In this document: positions 32,854-42,343 of the stretch, in pieces | Position numbering within the stretch: the first letter of the stretch is position 1 | How the letters are laid out: every line of letters starts with the position of its first letter | Assembly (NCBI GenBank): GCA_030847615.1 | Contig: JAUMIR010000003.1 | Location: forward strand, 290,526,265 to 290,590,264 | Source: Gambelia wislizenii | Taxonomy: Eukaryota > Chordata > Lepidosauria > Squamata > Crotaphytidae | Reading direction: 5' to 3' | Length of the DNA: 64,000 bases | Program-made: the position numbers and the translations under genes | The notes under the pieces: model-generated | Databases searched by the model: none | Told to the model about the DNA's origin: nothing | Seen by the model: only the letters and a program-made list of their open reading frames with translations

Positions 32854-33100
32854 TACCCCTGAATGTTGCTGTCTACCTGATAGCTTCTCAGACCTTTGTA
32901 TTTTGAGCATGAAGTTCTGTATGGGATTCTGGACCATATTCAGTTGAACACCATTGGATGATGAAGAAATTGATCTTTCAATGTTCTGAGGTATGGACAC
33001 TCTGTAACCCTGTTCAACTAAATATGGTTACAGAGTCCTATTCCTGCTTAACACGAAAAGGTCTGGGAAGCTACCAGGAGAGCAGCAATGTTCAGGCCTA
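32854..33100. repeat. Long imperfect inverted repeat at the CR1 break point
   Basis: The left arm (32854-32950, TACCCCTGAATGTTGCTG ... TTCAGTTGAACA) pairs with the reverse complement of the right arm (33011-33100, TGTTCAACTAAATATGG ... TTCAGGCCTA). By eye roughly three quarters of positions agree. The spacer is 60 bp. The right arm touches the place where CR1 similarity ends. Confidence 0.7.
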
Positions 33101-34504
33101 CTGGGAACAGTGTTCAGGGTTGGGCTTATCCATTATCCTCAGGTTGGCCTCCTTTTCCTTTTCTGAAAACATTGAGGCAAAGAAGATGTTGAGTAATTCT
33201 GCCTTTTCTCTGTCCCCTGTTAGCATTTTGCCATCTTCTCCACGTAGCGGCCCTATCATTTCCTTCTTCCTCCTTTTGCTGCGGACATACCCAAAAAAAC
33301 CCTTTTTATTGTTCTTAACTTGCCTAGCAAGCCTGAGCTCATTCTGCACTTTAGCTTTTCTGACTTTACTCCTACATGTGTTTGCTATCTGTTTGAATTC
33401 TTCTTTGGTGATTTCCCCCCTTTTCCATTTCCTATACATGTTCCGTTTAAAACTTAGCTCCATTGAAAGTTCATTAGTCATCCATCCTGGTTTCTTGAGA
33501 CACCTCCCATTTTTCTTCCTCGATGGTACTGTTTGAAATTGTGTCTTCAGTATCTCCCTTTTGAGAAAGTCCCATCCGTCTTGAGGTCTCTTCTCTTTTA
33601 GTATTCCTGACCATGGGATCACCCCTAGTATTTCCCTGAGTTTATTGAAATCAGCTCTCCTAAAGTCAAGAATGCGTGTCTGACTATGCCTGGCTTCTCC
33701 TTTCCATTGTATAACAAACTCCAGGAGAACATGATCACTCTCACCTAAGGATCCTACCACTTGCACCCCATTAACCAGGTCATCTCTGTTGGTTAGGATC
33801 AGATTTAAAATAGCTGACCCCCTTGTTTCCTCTTCCACCTTTTGGACCATGAAATTGTCTTCAAGGCATGTAAGGAATTTGCTAGACCTTGTAGTTTTGG
33901 CTGAGTTAGATTGCCAGCAAATATCAGGATAGTTGAAGTCACCCATCACTACTACATCTCTCCTTTCTGCATGTGTGTTCATCTGTTCTAGAAAGGCATC
34001 ATCCAATTCCTCCGTCTGATTTGGGGGTCCGTAGTAGAGTCCCACAATAACATCCCTGTTGTTTCCCTCCCCTTTAATTTTTATCCAGATGCTCTCCACC
34101 TGGCTTCCAGTATTGATGTCATGGATCACTTTACTGGTGTAAATATCCCTGACATATAATGCTATTCCTCCTCCTTTCCTGTTTGGCCTGTTTCTCCTAT
34201 AAAGATTATAGCCCTCTATTCCTACATTCCAATCATGAGACTCGTCCCACCAGGTTTCAGTAATGCCTATTATATCACATTTGTTTTGTAGTGCAAGGAG
34301 TTCAAGTTCATCTTGCTTATTTCCCATGCTCTGTGCATTAGTGTAGAGACATCTAAGACCATGTGTTCCCTTTACTTGCTGCCTGTGCAAGTATTTTTGC
34401 CTCCCACTGATGGGTCCTTGCGCTGTTTGCCTTGTTCCCTCTGTGACAGTTTGACTATTTTCTCCAGCCCTTTTGCCTTCCAGAATACTGTCTCCCTCCC
34501 CCAT
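33098..34504 (-). pseudogene. CR1 ORF2: complete endonuclease, reverse transcriptase truncated
   Basis: A 468-codon frame from ATG 34504, opening just after ORF1. Residues about 50-270 form an AP-endonuclease domain, which nicks target DNA. Its key residues are intact: Asn56 (YTNAQSM), Glu83 (GITETWWDE), Asp189 and Asn191 (VMGDFNYPD), Asn239 (LTNRDD), and Asp257-His258 (GESDHV). The linker before the polymerase ([34 protein letters not shown]) follows. The frame ends at a TAG after [16 protein letters not shown] and PNPEHCSQ, just before the polymerase fingers. CR1 ORF2 is usually about twice this length, so no reverse transcriptase activity can come from this copy. The last codons may derive from the adjoining inverted repeat. 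Confidence 0.88.
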
Positions 34505-34509
34505 TTGAC

Positions 34510-35487
34510 TCAGTTTAAAGCCCTCCTGATCAAATTCTTGAGACTGTTGGCAAAAATATTTCTTTCAACTATTGTAAGATGCACCCCATCTCTTGCCAGA
34601 AGTCCCCCCTCATGGAAGCGCAGTCCATGATCCAAGAATCCAATTTGTTCTCGATGACACCATCTACGGAGCCAGTTGTTTACATCAGCTATTTTCCTCT
34701 CCCTTCTTGGACCATGCCCTTCAACTGGCAGAAGAGACGAGATGACAACCTGTGCGTCCATTTCTTTCAACTTCCTCCCCAGGGCCTCATAATCTCTTCT
34801 GATCTTTGGAAAGCTGTGCCTTGCAGTATCATTGGTTCCCACATAGACCAAAAGGAAGGGGTAATGATCTGTAGGTTTGACGAGTCTTGTTAGCTGCTCC
34901 GTCACATCACGGATCTTTGCCCCAGGGAGACAACACACCTCCCGAGTCATCTTGTCAGGCCCACATACCACTACTTCTGTACCCTGCAGCAAGGAGTCCC
35001 CCACCACCACCACACACCTTCGGCGAGGCTTCACAGCTGCTGTTCCTTGTGGTGGTCCTCTCAAGGTCCCCTGCTCTACCCCTGAAGTCTGTCCATGCTG
35101 TTCTTCCTCATTGTCCTTGATAAGGGAAAGGGCTTCGAATCGATTCTGTAGCTGCAAGCTGCTGGAAGAATCCCTGGATTTTCTTGTTCTGTGTGTGACA
35201 TTCCTCCAGCTGTCTACTTCCTGTGTCTGTGAAGTGACCCTCTCCTCCACAGCCACTTCCTCTGTGTGGTCCCCATCCAAGACTGTTTGTTCTGTTCTGT
35301 CCAGGAAAACCTCTTGCTCGCGAACCTGTTGAAGTGTAGCTACCCGTGTCTCCAGCTGCTGTACTTTCTCCTCTAAGAGGGCTACCAGCTTGCACTTGGT
35401 GCATGTGTAGTTCTCTACGTCTGTAGACAAGAAGACAAACATCACACAAGTGTTGCAAGTGACTGCTGCAGTCCCCTCAGTGTCCAT
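34510..35487 (-). CDS. CR1 ORF1 protein with zinc-finger-like N-terminus and SGNH hydrolase domain
   Basis: A 325-residue open frame. The start is the ATG at 35487 ([10 protein letters not shown]); an upstream in-frame GTG at 35517 is not a likely start. The N-terminus has two Cys pairs (C11/C14 and C29/C32), followed by a predicted coiled coil (about 33-60) and a charged, serine-rich linker. Residues about 157-325 form an SGNH hydrolase: nucleophile Ser165 in VVGDSLLQG, block II Gly189 (LPGA), block III Asn219 in VGTND, and Asp300/His303 in DGVHLT. CR1 ORF1 proteins with esterase and PHD-like domains are known. The esterase is thought to act on lipids or on protein modifications, but its role is not settled. 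ORF2 starts five bases after this stop. All catalytic residues are present. Confidence 0.9.
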   Translation of the reverse strand: MDTEGTAAVTCNTCVMFVFLSTDVENYTCTKCKLVALLEEKVQQLETRVATLQQVREQEVFLDRTEQTVLDGDHTEEVAVEERVTSQTQEVDSWRNVTHRTRKSRDSSSSLQLQNRFEALSLIKDNEEEQHGQTSGVEQGTLRGPPQGTAAVKPRRRCVVVVGDSLLQGTEVVVCGPDKMTREVCCLPGAKIRDVTEQLTRLVKPTDHYPFLLVYVGTNDTARHSFPKIRRDYEALGRKLKEMDAQVVISSLLPVEGHGPRRERKIADVNNWLRRWCHREQIGFLDHGLRFHEGGLLARDGVHLTIVERNIFANSLKNLIRRALN

Positions 35488-35555
35488 GGTGAGAGTTTTT
35501 AGGTAATCTAAGAACACTAAGAGAAGGTCTAAAAGTTATATGCTGAGTTTAGCAA

Positions 35556-35660
35556 AGCCTAAGCTTTCATATATAATGAGACTTGAGCATCCACAGGTTT
35601 TTGTATCCATGGGCAGTCCAGGAACCAACCCCCAGGGGATACTGAAGGCCCACTGTACTT
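35556..35660 (-). repeat. Tigger-like terminal repeat fragment
   Basis: On the minus strand it reads GTATCCCCTGGGGGTTGG to GCTCAAGTCTCATTATATAT, as at 25606-25680 with only a few differences. It ends GGCCCACTGTAC on the plus strand, like 9745. Confidence 0.6.
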
Positions 35661-36594
35661 ACCATGTTCTGGGGGGATGTCAGGAGAAATAAAGTGTGGT
35701 CTTGCAGTTGCACATGTCCCTCCTTGCCCAGCCTATTTTTTTCAGTCCTCCAGACTGGTCCACATTAAACCCTCATTTTTCAACACCATAAGTTAACTTC
35801 TGGCTCTCATCCATCTATATATTTGTTTTTACCATTTTTGGAAGTCCATCAAGAATCTGGAAGGTCTCAAGGGCAAAAAATTTATTTCTGGAACTGCTAC
35901 TGTTGTATGCCGCTGGTATATGTAGCAAAAATGGCACCATCCATTAGAGATAATTAATGTTCTTAAGGTTTTTCTTCTTGCTATGAGAAAGTAATTGAAA
36001 ATTGCACAGGTTTGGACGACTGTTTCAGTTTGATACTTACTATGTGCAAAAATTGCATGTAGTTATTATTTATTTTAATTTTTGCACAGAAAATACCTTT
36101 TTCTGTATAAGAAAAATCCTCATGGATTCTTTGCACAGGATAAATCTTGCATTGTAAAGATTCTTGCCTAGTCGTTCAGCATTTCCTGACATGTAGGAAA
36201 CCTGTTTTCCAACCACTTGTCAAATATTTTTGAAGATTCTTTCCATCCCTACCACCCGTTCACAAGAGGGAAGTATCGGAAGACTTCTGAGAAGCCTTAG
36301 GACTTTATCATACCATCACCTCCTTAATTTTTTTATTTTTAATTTTTTGCTGGCATAAACTGTGTTGTTTTTATACCAGCAAAAGACCCCCCATCACCAC
36401 CACACTTACCTTGAGAAGTGTCCTTGAGGTTTCCCTGGCAGTAATGGAACACAACCAGAGCTCTGTTTACTTCCAGAATTGTAATCTCACCGAATCTCGC
36501 AAGAAGGTGCTAGTGTAGGGGGGGGGGAGAAAGAAAAAGACAAAAAAAAAAAAAAATAGGAGAGCACAAAAACACACTTAAAAAGTTCCAAGTA
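35661..36594. other. No gene seen
   Basis: AT-rich DNA. The words TTTTTGCACAGAAAATACC near 36083 resemble the TTTCTGCACAGAAAATGC sequence near 48020, but no full repeat could be defined. Confidence 0.4.
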
Positions 36595-36950
36595 CATGGG
36601 GGGTTGTCATAAAAAGAGCATCCCCTACCTGGCTGTCACAATCTCACCCGGAATTTGCCCATTGACACTACATTTACATGAGTACAATGGCACATGATTT
36701 CAAATGCCAGCAATGCCAGCAACAAATTGCTATGGGAGATCTATTGATGGCTTGGGCTGTCAATTAAAAAGTATGGCTTTTGGACTTTACATGATCGTGA
36801 AAAGGTGACATTGTCTGGTATGCGATCATTAGGTGTCTTTATGACACCGTATTTAACTGGTCTGATAAAGGCCTTAGATAGGCACCAGTGCAAAAATATA
36901 TTTGCTGCAGTCAAAGAAACAGAGGTGCACCCCCCAAAAAACATAAACAC
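36595..36950 (+). repeat. Unclassified interspersed repeat, copy 2
   Basis: Partner of 24345-24690. Shared words include GTCATAAAAAGAG (36607), CAATCTCACCCGG, GATCTATTGATGGC, GTCTTTATGACACCGTATTTA and GATAAAGGCCTTAG, in the same order. Confidence 0.55.
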
Positions 36951-37999
36951 AACCTGATGAGGCCTGAGAGCATCCAGTGGCCATTGATTCTGATTGCAGT
37001 GTGCAGGGAAGAAATGTGGCAGGAGAAATGCAATGCAATATCCTGGAAAAGAGCATCATTTACTGACTCAAACATCAAAATGGAACACTAGACAGTGCAA
37101 CATTTTGTTGAGGAACCTACTTGTATGTTCTATTATCTCTTCAAAAATATATCTCAATAAAAACACTGCACACCAAAGAGAGAAAGAATGAGCCCAAAAA
37201 TGGATTTAAATTTGTTTTTAAAATATGTGCCCTGATCTCATAGGAAAGATTCATAGAGTCAGTGCAAATACTTATGTGGATATGCATGTGAATCCCACAT
37301 TGTGGCATCCATTTCAAAGTCTGAAGCATCCTACTTGCATATTTTGATGCAGAGGGAATTAAAACATTAGGTCTCAAACAGAAGTACAATTCTTAGCCCC
37401 GGTGGACAGGGCCACTCTGTGAGTGGAGACTGGAAATATAACTTCTCTGAAAGCTCTTAAAGATCAGGTAGGCTCATGGTTCCAGGCAGTGTTGTAGCAG
37501 GCCTAGGGCTCATACATTCAAAATCCCAGAACGTTTTTTTATTATCAGGCACTATAACATCATCTGCCATTTCCCTTGGACTTCCCTGTTCTCTCTCACT
37601 GTAGCTTCAAGGACAAAATGGGATTATGGGTAAAACATGAGAAAGGAACAGGAACCAGAAAGGCATACAGTTCCCACATTTCAATAGCCAGTGAACATTC
37701 TATAGCTAGTTTGTATGCTCAGTCGTTACTGGACTATCTTTCCCACTTAGATGCACCCCCACTTTAAGATTTCTTTAAAATGTTTTTGCAGAGCTTGGGA
37801 TCATTCCCACAGTCACCTCACCACCTCAGCCTGTTGATGCCTGCTTCTTGTTTATGAATTGCCAAGCTTGGAAAATTACTTAATGATACACTGAAACAGT
37901 GAAGCCATGCATAACTGAGTACTGATAGAGTTGTGCTCTGCTATCCTAACCTATTGTTGTTTATTTGTTAATTCATTTGTTTATTTAAATATTTGTGTG
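36951..37999. other. No gene seen
   Basis: No recognised domain, SINE or LINE motif. Confidence 0.4.
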
Positions 38000-38109
38000 T
38001 ATGTACTTTCACATTGTCTGTTCACTTATGGTGACCCTCCCCACCCCACCATGAATTTCATAAGTTTTTCTTAGGCAAGGTATGCTGAGAGGTGTTTTGC
38101 CAATTCCTG
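38000..38109 (-). mobile_element. 5S-rRNA-derived SINE, tail half (split copy)
   Basis: On the minus strand it reads AATTGGCAAAACACCTCTCAG, CCTTGCCTAAGAAAAAC, ATGAAATTCATGG and CACCATAAGTG, then a CA-rich end. This is the BovB-type tail of the 5S-SINEs. The matching head half lies 7.1 kb away at 45257-45395. Confidence 0.75.
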
Positions 38110-38272
38110 TCAAGGGATGATAGGACATTCAATACCCGGCAGAAGCCAAAAAACTGTTTCAGCAGACTAGGTAGCAACTCTTTTCCAAGAATACTCACAC
38201 ACAGAGTGTTTGGCACCCAGAAAAGAGGAGGTGCTTTTAATCTTCAGTAGTTCCAGTATGTACAGAGACAAA

Positions 38273-38612
38273 GGACTTTTTTGGTTGGGCTTTTATAATG
38301 TGAGAGGCCTCGTCCCCATTGCGAGGCTGCTGCGCTGCAGGGTATCCCTTTCGGATGATGCTCTCCCCTGCTGATCCCCTGCCGGTACTGTTGCGTAACT
38401 GCAGGGATGCTGCAACGTTATATTTGGTGGTTTTCTAATCACGAAAGTTGATAGTGATTAGAAAACCGCCAAATATAACGTTGCAGCATCCCCACGGTTA
38501 TGAAACAGTACCGGCAGGGGAGAACGTCATCCGAAAGGGACACCCTGCAGTGCAGCAACCTCGCAACAGGGACAAGGCTGCTCGCGTTATAAAAGCCCAT
38601 CCGAAAAAGTCC
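38273..38612. repeat. 340-bp near-perfect palindrome
   Basis: The left arm (38273-38442) and right arm (38454-38612) are reverse complements with a loop of about 11 bases. Shared words include GGGCTTTTATAA, CCCTTTCGGATGA, CCGGTACTGTT and GATGCTGCAACGTTATATTTGG. The left arm has an 11-base insertion (GATCCCCTGCC region). Each arm carries a TATA-like CTTTTATAA. It looks like a foldback element or MITE. Confidence 0.85.
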
Positions 38613-38830
38613 GAAGTGCTACGCCAGGCATCAGAGGATCATAGGAAGAGAATCAACACTGATCTGGCTCTCTTATATACAACTCAGCACAGCATTGGCT
38701 TACCCAAGCACATGGTTACATTGCATCAGATTTCCATACTCATGGCTTTGTACTCTAGTAACCCTTGCACACAGAGTCGGAGAAATAATGAGACCACACA
38801 CATAGTTTTGGGGTGAAATAAAATGGAATC

Positions 38831-38836
38831 TTTATT
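38831..38836 (-). terminator. Ngaro B polyadenylation signal
   Basis: AATAAA on the minus strand (TTTATT at 38831-38836), about 60 bp before the shared element ending. It matches the position of the AATAAA in Ngaro A. Confidence 0.6.
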
Positions 38837-39240
38837 TATCACCCTACTTAATTAATCCCTTAAATCTTTAGCGGGGGGAGGCAACCTAGTGAGGGAGCAG
38901 CTGGGGAGGATCATCCCTAATGGACTTATGCCCCCAGCTTCCCCGGGCGAACACCTGAGCCCTGCTAAGTAACCCCAGGACATGGGGTTGCTCACCAGCC
39001 GGTCCGTGTCTGGAAGGTCAACCTGAAAGTCCCTCACCCAATCCATACAGATTAAGGTGAGGGGATTATCCTTCAGGCCAACCCCAAGGTAGGTCTCCGT
39101 CTGTTCTCCCAGATCGTACAATCTAAGTAGACCCTTCCAGAGACCATCCCTTCACCGAAATCAGTGCCATAGGTGTACACCGTAATCTACGCCTCCCCCT
39201 ATTCCCGCCATAGATAAGGGGCAAGCATCCGCTTTGTCCC

Positions 39241-39836
39241 TTAATCCCCCACTAGCTTGTCCAATAGGTCCCTCAACCCCCGCTGAAGATCCCCCAAGAA
39301 TAGTAAATTACTCGCATGCGAGAGATGCACGCCATCTGCTCTGTAGAGCTTAGGCCTCTCAAACAGGATCTTGGGATGTGCCAGATAATGTCCTCCCTTT
39401 GAAAGCAAAAACTTCCCCATCTGCCTGTAGACCTTCCTCTTGGCCCTGTCAATCAAGCGGGGATCCCCCTCACCCCGCCAGATCTGTCTGGGCAATATGG
39501 CTGACCACATGACGGTGACTGCAGGCCATCTAGACCTGATCACCTCCAAATCATGTGACACCTGGATAACAAGGGCCTTGCCTTTTAAAAGGCCCAAATC
39601 ATTCCCCCCAATATGTAAAACCAACACGTCAGGTGGAGGCCCAACCCGCTCAGTAAACAACAATGGCATGAGCCCATGCCGTTGCAATCCCCACTTCCCC
39701 AACCATTCGATCACCCCCCTGTCTCCCAGGCCAAGGTGAGGTCCAAAGCAACTTAATCAGGCCTGCCGGGCCGCCCAGTAGACCGTACTGTGGCCTCAGA
39801 TCATAACCCGCCGTCTCACCAGCTATGGTCTAGGAC
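39241..39836 (-). pseudogene. Ngaro B SGNH/GDSL-type hydrolase (nearly intact)
   Basis: The frame follows the putative splice acceptor. Block I is GHSTVYWAARQA with the catalytic Ser, preceded by a TGA (where copy A has Cys, TGT) and followed by another TGA. From about 39714 to the stop at 39241 the frame is open: HLGLGDRGVIEWLGKWG is followed by VLVLHIGGNDLGLL with the block II/III Gly and Asn. After AILPRQIWRGEGDPRLIDRA the block V motif LYRADGVHLSHA supplies Asp and His. The full Ser-Gly-Asn-His set is visible. There is no ATG near the start, which fits expression by splicing or read-through rather than as a free-standing gene. Function in the element is unknown. Confidence 0.8.
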
Positions 39837-39870
39837 CTGGAAGACAAAAGGGGAAGAAAGAGAGTTAGTA
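39837..39870 (-). promoter_or_regulatory. Putative branch point, pyrimidine tract and 3' splice site in Ngaro B
   Basis: On the minus strand the recombinase ends Tyr-stop as TACTAAC (39870-39864), the ideal branch-point sequence. The tract CTCTTTCTTCCCCTTTTGTC and AG (39838-39837) follow. The branch A to AG distance is about 27 nt. The hydrolase frame starts after the AG with a two-base partial codon, as in copy A. Confidence 0.55.
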
Positions 39871-40778
39871 AGGCAAAGGACGGACGTATCTCCGGTAAGT
39901 GGCAGACCTCCATTGCCCAATCCTCTGGATGGCATTAGGCGACAGGCCCATAGCCGCAGCAGTGGAGGCGGACCCTATCCGGAAGGAATGCATCCCGAAC
40001 TTGACCCCGGTGAGGCCCAATCGGTCCAGTGCCTTAGCAGTCACCCTCCAAAACTGGTACCTAGTCAGGGGGGAAAAATCAGCATGAATAAACAGTGCTC
40101 CTGGGAGTTCGCCCCGAACTCGAAGATATTCCTGCAATGCAAAAACCGGACATATGGAGGTATCGCTGCAGCATTGTAGCTGTACAGTTTTACCATGCCC
40201 CAACTGATCAGTCTTTGAAAACGAAGCCTAAAACTAATCCGCCCCTCTGTAACATGTATGTCCCTTAATTCCAACGCCTTACCTGATATGTCAGCCTTAG
40301 AAGATACCACTAGTTCGCTAACACGCAATGCACCAAAAAAGGCCAGCAAGGAGGCGGCGTGGAAAAGCAGTGCCTCATAAGGAGAAAAGCAAATCCCTAT
40401 CCAGGCATGCCACAATCCTTTCAGGATGTGTAGCGAAAGAGGAACTCAGGAGTCTCTCCTTTGGCCTCACTCTCGGGCCCACCCTTCCAACGTCTTCCGG
40501 ATACGGAAGTCGCCAGTATTATCAGGGCCCCCCTGAACTTTCATCCAAAATGCTAAAGCAGAGAGCTTGCTCCTAATTGACTGTGGCGCCAAGCCTCGTT
40601 TATGAAGATGCACACAAAATCGCAGCAGATGTGCCACTGGTACCTCCGCTCCTAAGTGAAGGCCAAACTGATCCCTAAATTGATAAAATTCACTAACAGC
40701 CCTGGCATATCCCTTTCGTGTGCTCGAAGCTACTGACATACCTAGGGCCCTCCAAATTTCAGATTCCCAATCTGCCAT
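39865..40778 (-). pseudogene. Ngaro B tyrosine recombinase (two frameshifts)
   Basis: Starts at ATG 40778 (MADWESEIWRALGMSV), overlapping the RNase H stop by 37 bases. The N-terminal core-binding part (to about 40467) has RKGYARAVSEFYQFRDQFG and KRGLAPQSIRSKLSALAFW. A frameshift near 40440 leads to the catalytic part, with LLAFFGALRVSELVVSSK holding the first Arg. A second frameshift near 40200 leads to the last part: GVKFGMHSFRIGSAS with the His-x-x-Arg, RIGQWRSATYRRYVRP with the Trp and nucleophile Tyr. All catalytic residues survive, but no single frame encodes them. The enzyme would integrate the circular DNA intermediate. Confidence 0.88.
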
Positions 40779-42343
40779 AGCTCCTCCGGCATCCTGTTGC
40801 CCTCGGGCTCCACGCCTGGGGCAAGCTCTCTGAAGCGCTGCATCTGCATGCGGGAAAGAGCATCAGCAATCTCATTGTTAACGCCCGCCACATGCCATGC
40901 AACAAATAAAATATTGTATTTAAGGCACTGCAATGTGAAGCACCGAACCAGACACATGACCCACGGAGATCTGGATGTGAGAGAGTTTATTACCTGTACC
41001 ATTGCCGAATTGTCGCACCAAAAATGTACTGACGAATTCGCCAATTCTCGTGCCCAGATAAACACGGCAACCAAAATTGGGAAAAATTCCAAAAAGGTAA
41101 GGTCAAGGGTGATATCTGTACCACACCATTCGGTGGGCCATGTATTGGCGCACCACCGACCGCAAAAATAAAGCCCAAAACCAACAGATCCAGCTGCATC
41201 TGATGCGATTTGCAATGCCCCCTGAAGCTTCCGTTCCTGATGCCAGAATGAAATACCATTAAATTGATCTAAAAATTCCTGCCCAATCAACAGGTCATCC
41301 CGCATTTCCTTGGTAATACGGATCTTATAATAGGGCCTTTGCATGCCCATAATGGCATCACATAACCGGCGGAGAAAAGCCCTGCCAGGAGCTACCACCT
41401 TACATGCGAAGTTCAGGTGTCCAATGAGAACCTGAAAATCCCATAAGGTGGCCTTATGTCTAAGTCGAAATTGATCAACCCTGTCCCTTAAATCCTGAAT
41501 TTTCGAATCTGCCAGACGACAGAGCTGATTGACGGTGTCAATCTCAATACCCAGAAAGGCTAAATTTTGTGAGGGGCCCTCAGTCTTTTCTGGAGCAAGG
41601 GGAACGCCAAGCTCCCTTGCCATCCTTTCAAAAGACTGCAATAAAATTTGCACTCAAAAGAACCATACCGTCCAATAAACAAAAAATCATTTAAATAGTG
41701 CACTACACCCTGTAAACCCGTCCTGGTTCTAATTGCCCACTCTAAAAAAGTACTAAATGTTTGAAATGCATTACAAGATACCGAGCACCCCATGGGTAAG
41801 GCCCAGTCCATATAAAAAAGGCCCTCAAACTGAAACCCTAGCAGCTCAAAGTCGTCGGGATGAACCGGAAGAAGATGGAAAGCCAACTTGATGTCGCATT
41901 TTGCCAACTCCGCTCCAGGACCATGCCGCCTGACCTCACGTATAGCTGCATCAAATGAAGTATACCTAACAGTACATAATTCCGGAGGAATAGAGTCATT
42001 TACCGACTCTCCCCTAGGATAAGATAAATGGTGTATAAGTCGAAACTCACCAGGTGCTTTTTTGGGAAATATCCCTAATGGGGACACCCTCAGATTAGGC
42101 ACCGGTGGCCGAGCAAAAGGGCCAAGGGCCTTCAGAAACCTCTTTATGTATTTTTCCCAAAACAATGTGTTCCAAACCCCTGACTGACTTGAGATTTTCC
42201 GCCAAGAAGGGGCGCCTAAGACCTTGATATGGAATCTGAAAACCAAAATGAAAACTCTCTGATAAATAACTGGCTGCCCGCCTATTGGGATAAACAGCCA
42301 GCCATACATCTAAAACATCCAATTTAATTGGGCTGGGGCCCTT
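40742..42343 (-). pseudogene. Ngaro B reverse transcriptase-RNase H (frameshifts, active-site change)
   Basis: Conserved protein starts at KGPSPIKLDVLD (42343), in the +1 frame relative to gag. Frameshifts lie near 42120 and 41645. The RT has VSPLGIFPKKAPGEFRLIHH, AKCDIKLAFHLLPVHPDD with the first catalytic Asp, and YLND where YLDD is expected; the AAT codon at 41689-41691 differs from GAT by one base. The frame from 41653 to 40742 carries the thumb (LAFLGIEIDTVNQLC, LIGHLNFACKVVAPGRAFLR) and an RNase H with all acidic residues: IASDAAGSVGFG, TFLEFFPILVA, CDNSAMVQVINS and EIADALSRM. The polymerase would be inactive. The RNase H looks intact. Confidence 0.9.

Larger units (their letters stand above)
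33098..35545 (-). mobile_element. CR1 LINE, 5' half only
   Basis: On the minus strand this has a short 5' leader, ORF1 (35487-34510) and the first half of ORF2 (34504-33098). The reverse transcriptase palm, the rest of ORF2 and the 3' untranslated region are missing. LINE copies normally lose their 5' end, so this is the reverse of the usual case. The reading frames that remain have no internal stop over about 2.4 kb, so the copy is either young or recently truncated. Confidence 0.9.

Noticed and set aside
38448..38816. 122-codon frame next to Ngaro B
   Set aside because: It lies across the right arm of the palindrome and unrelated flank. No domain.
39241..39714. Hydrolase as a free-standing gene starting at 39714
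   Set aside because: The first codon there is GTG, and conserved block I (GHS) lies upstream in the same frame beyond stop codons. It is part of a longer, broken Ngaro frame.
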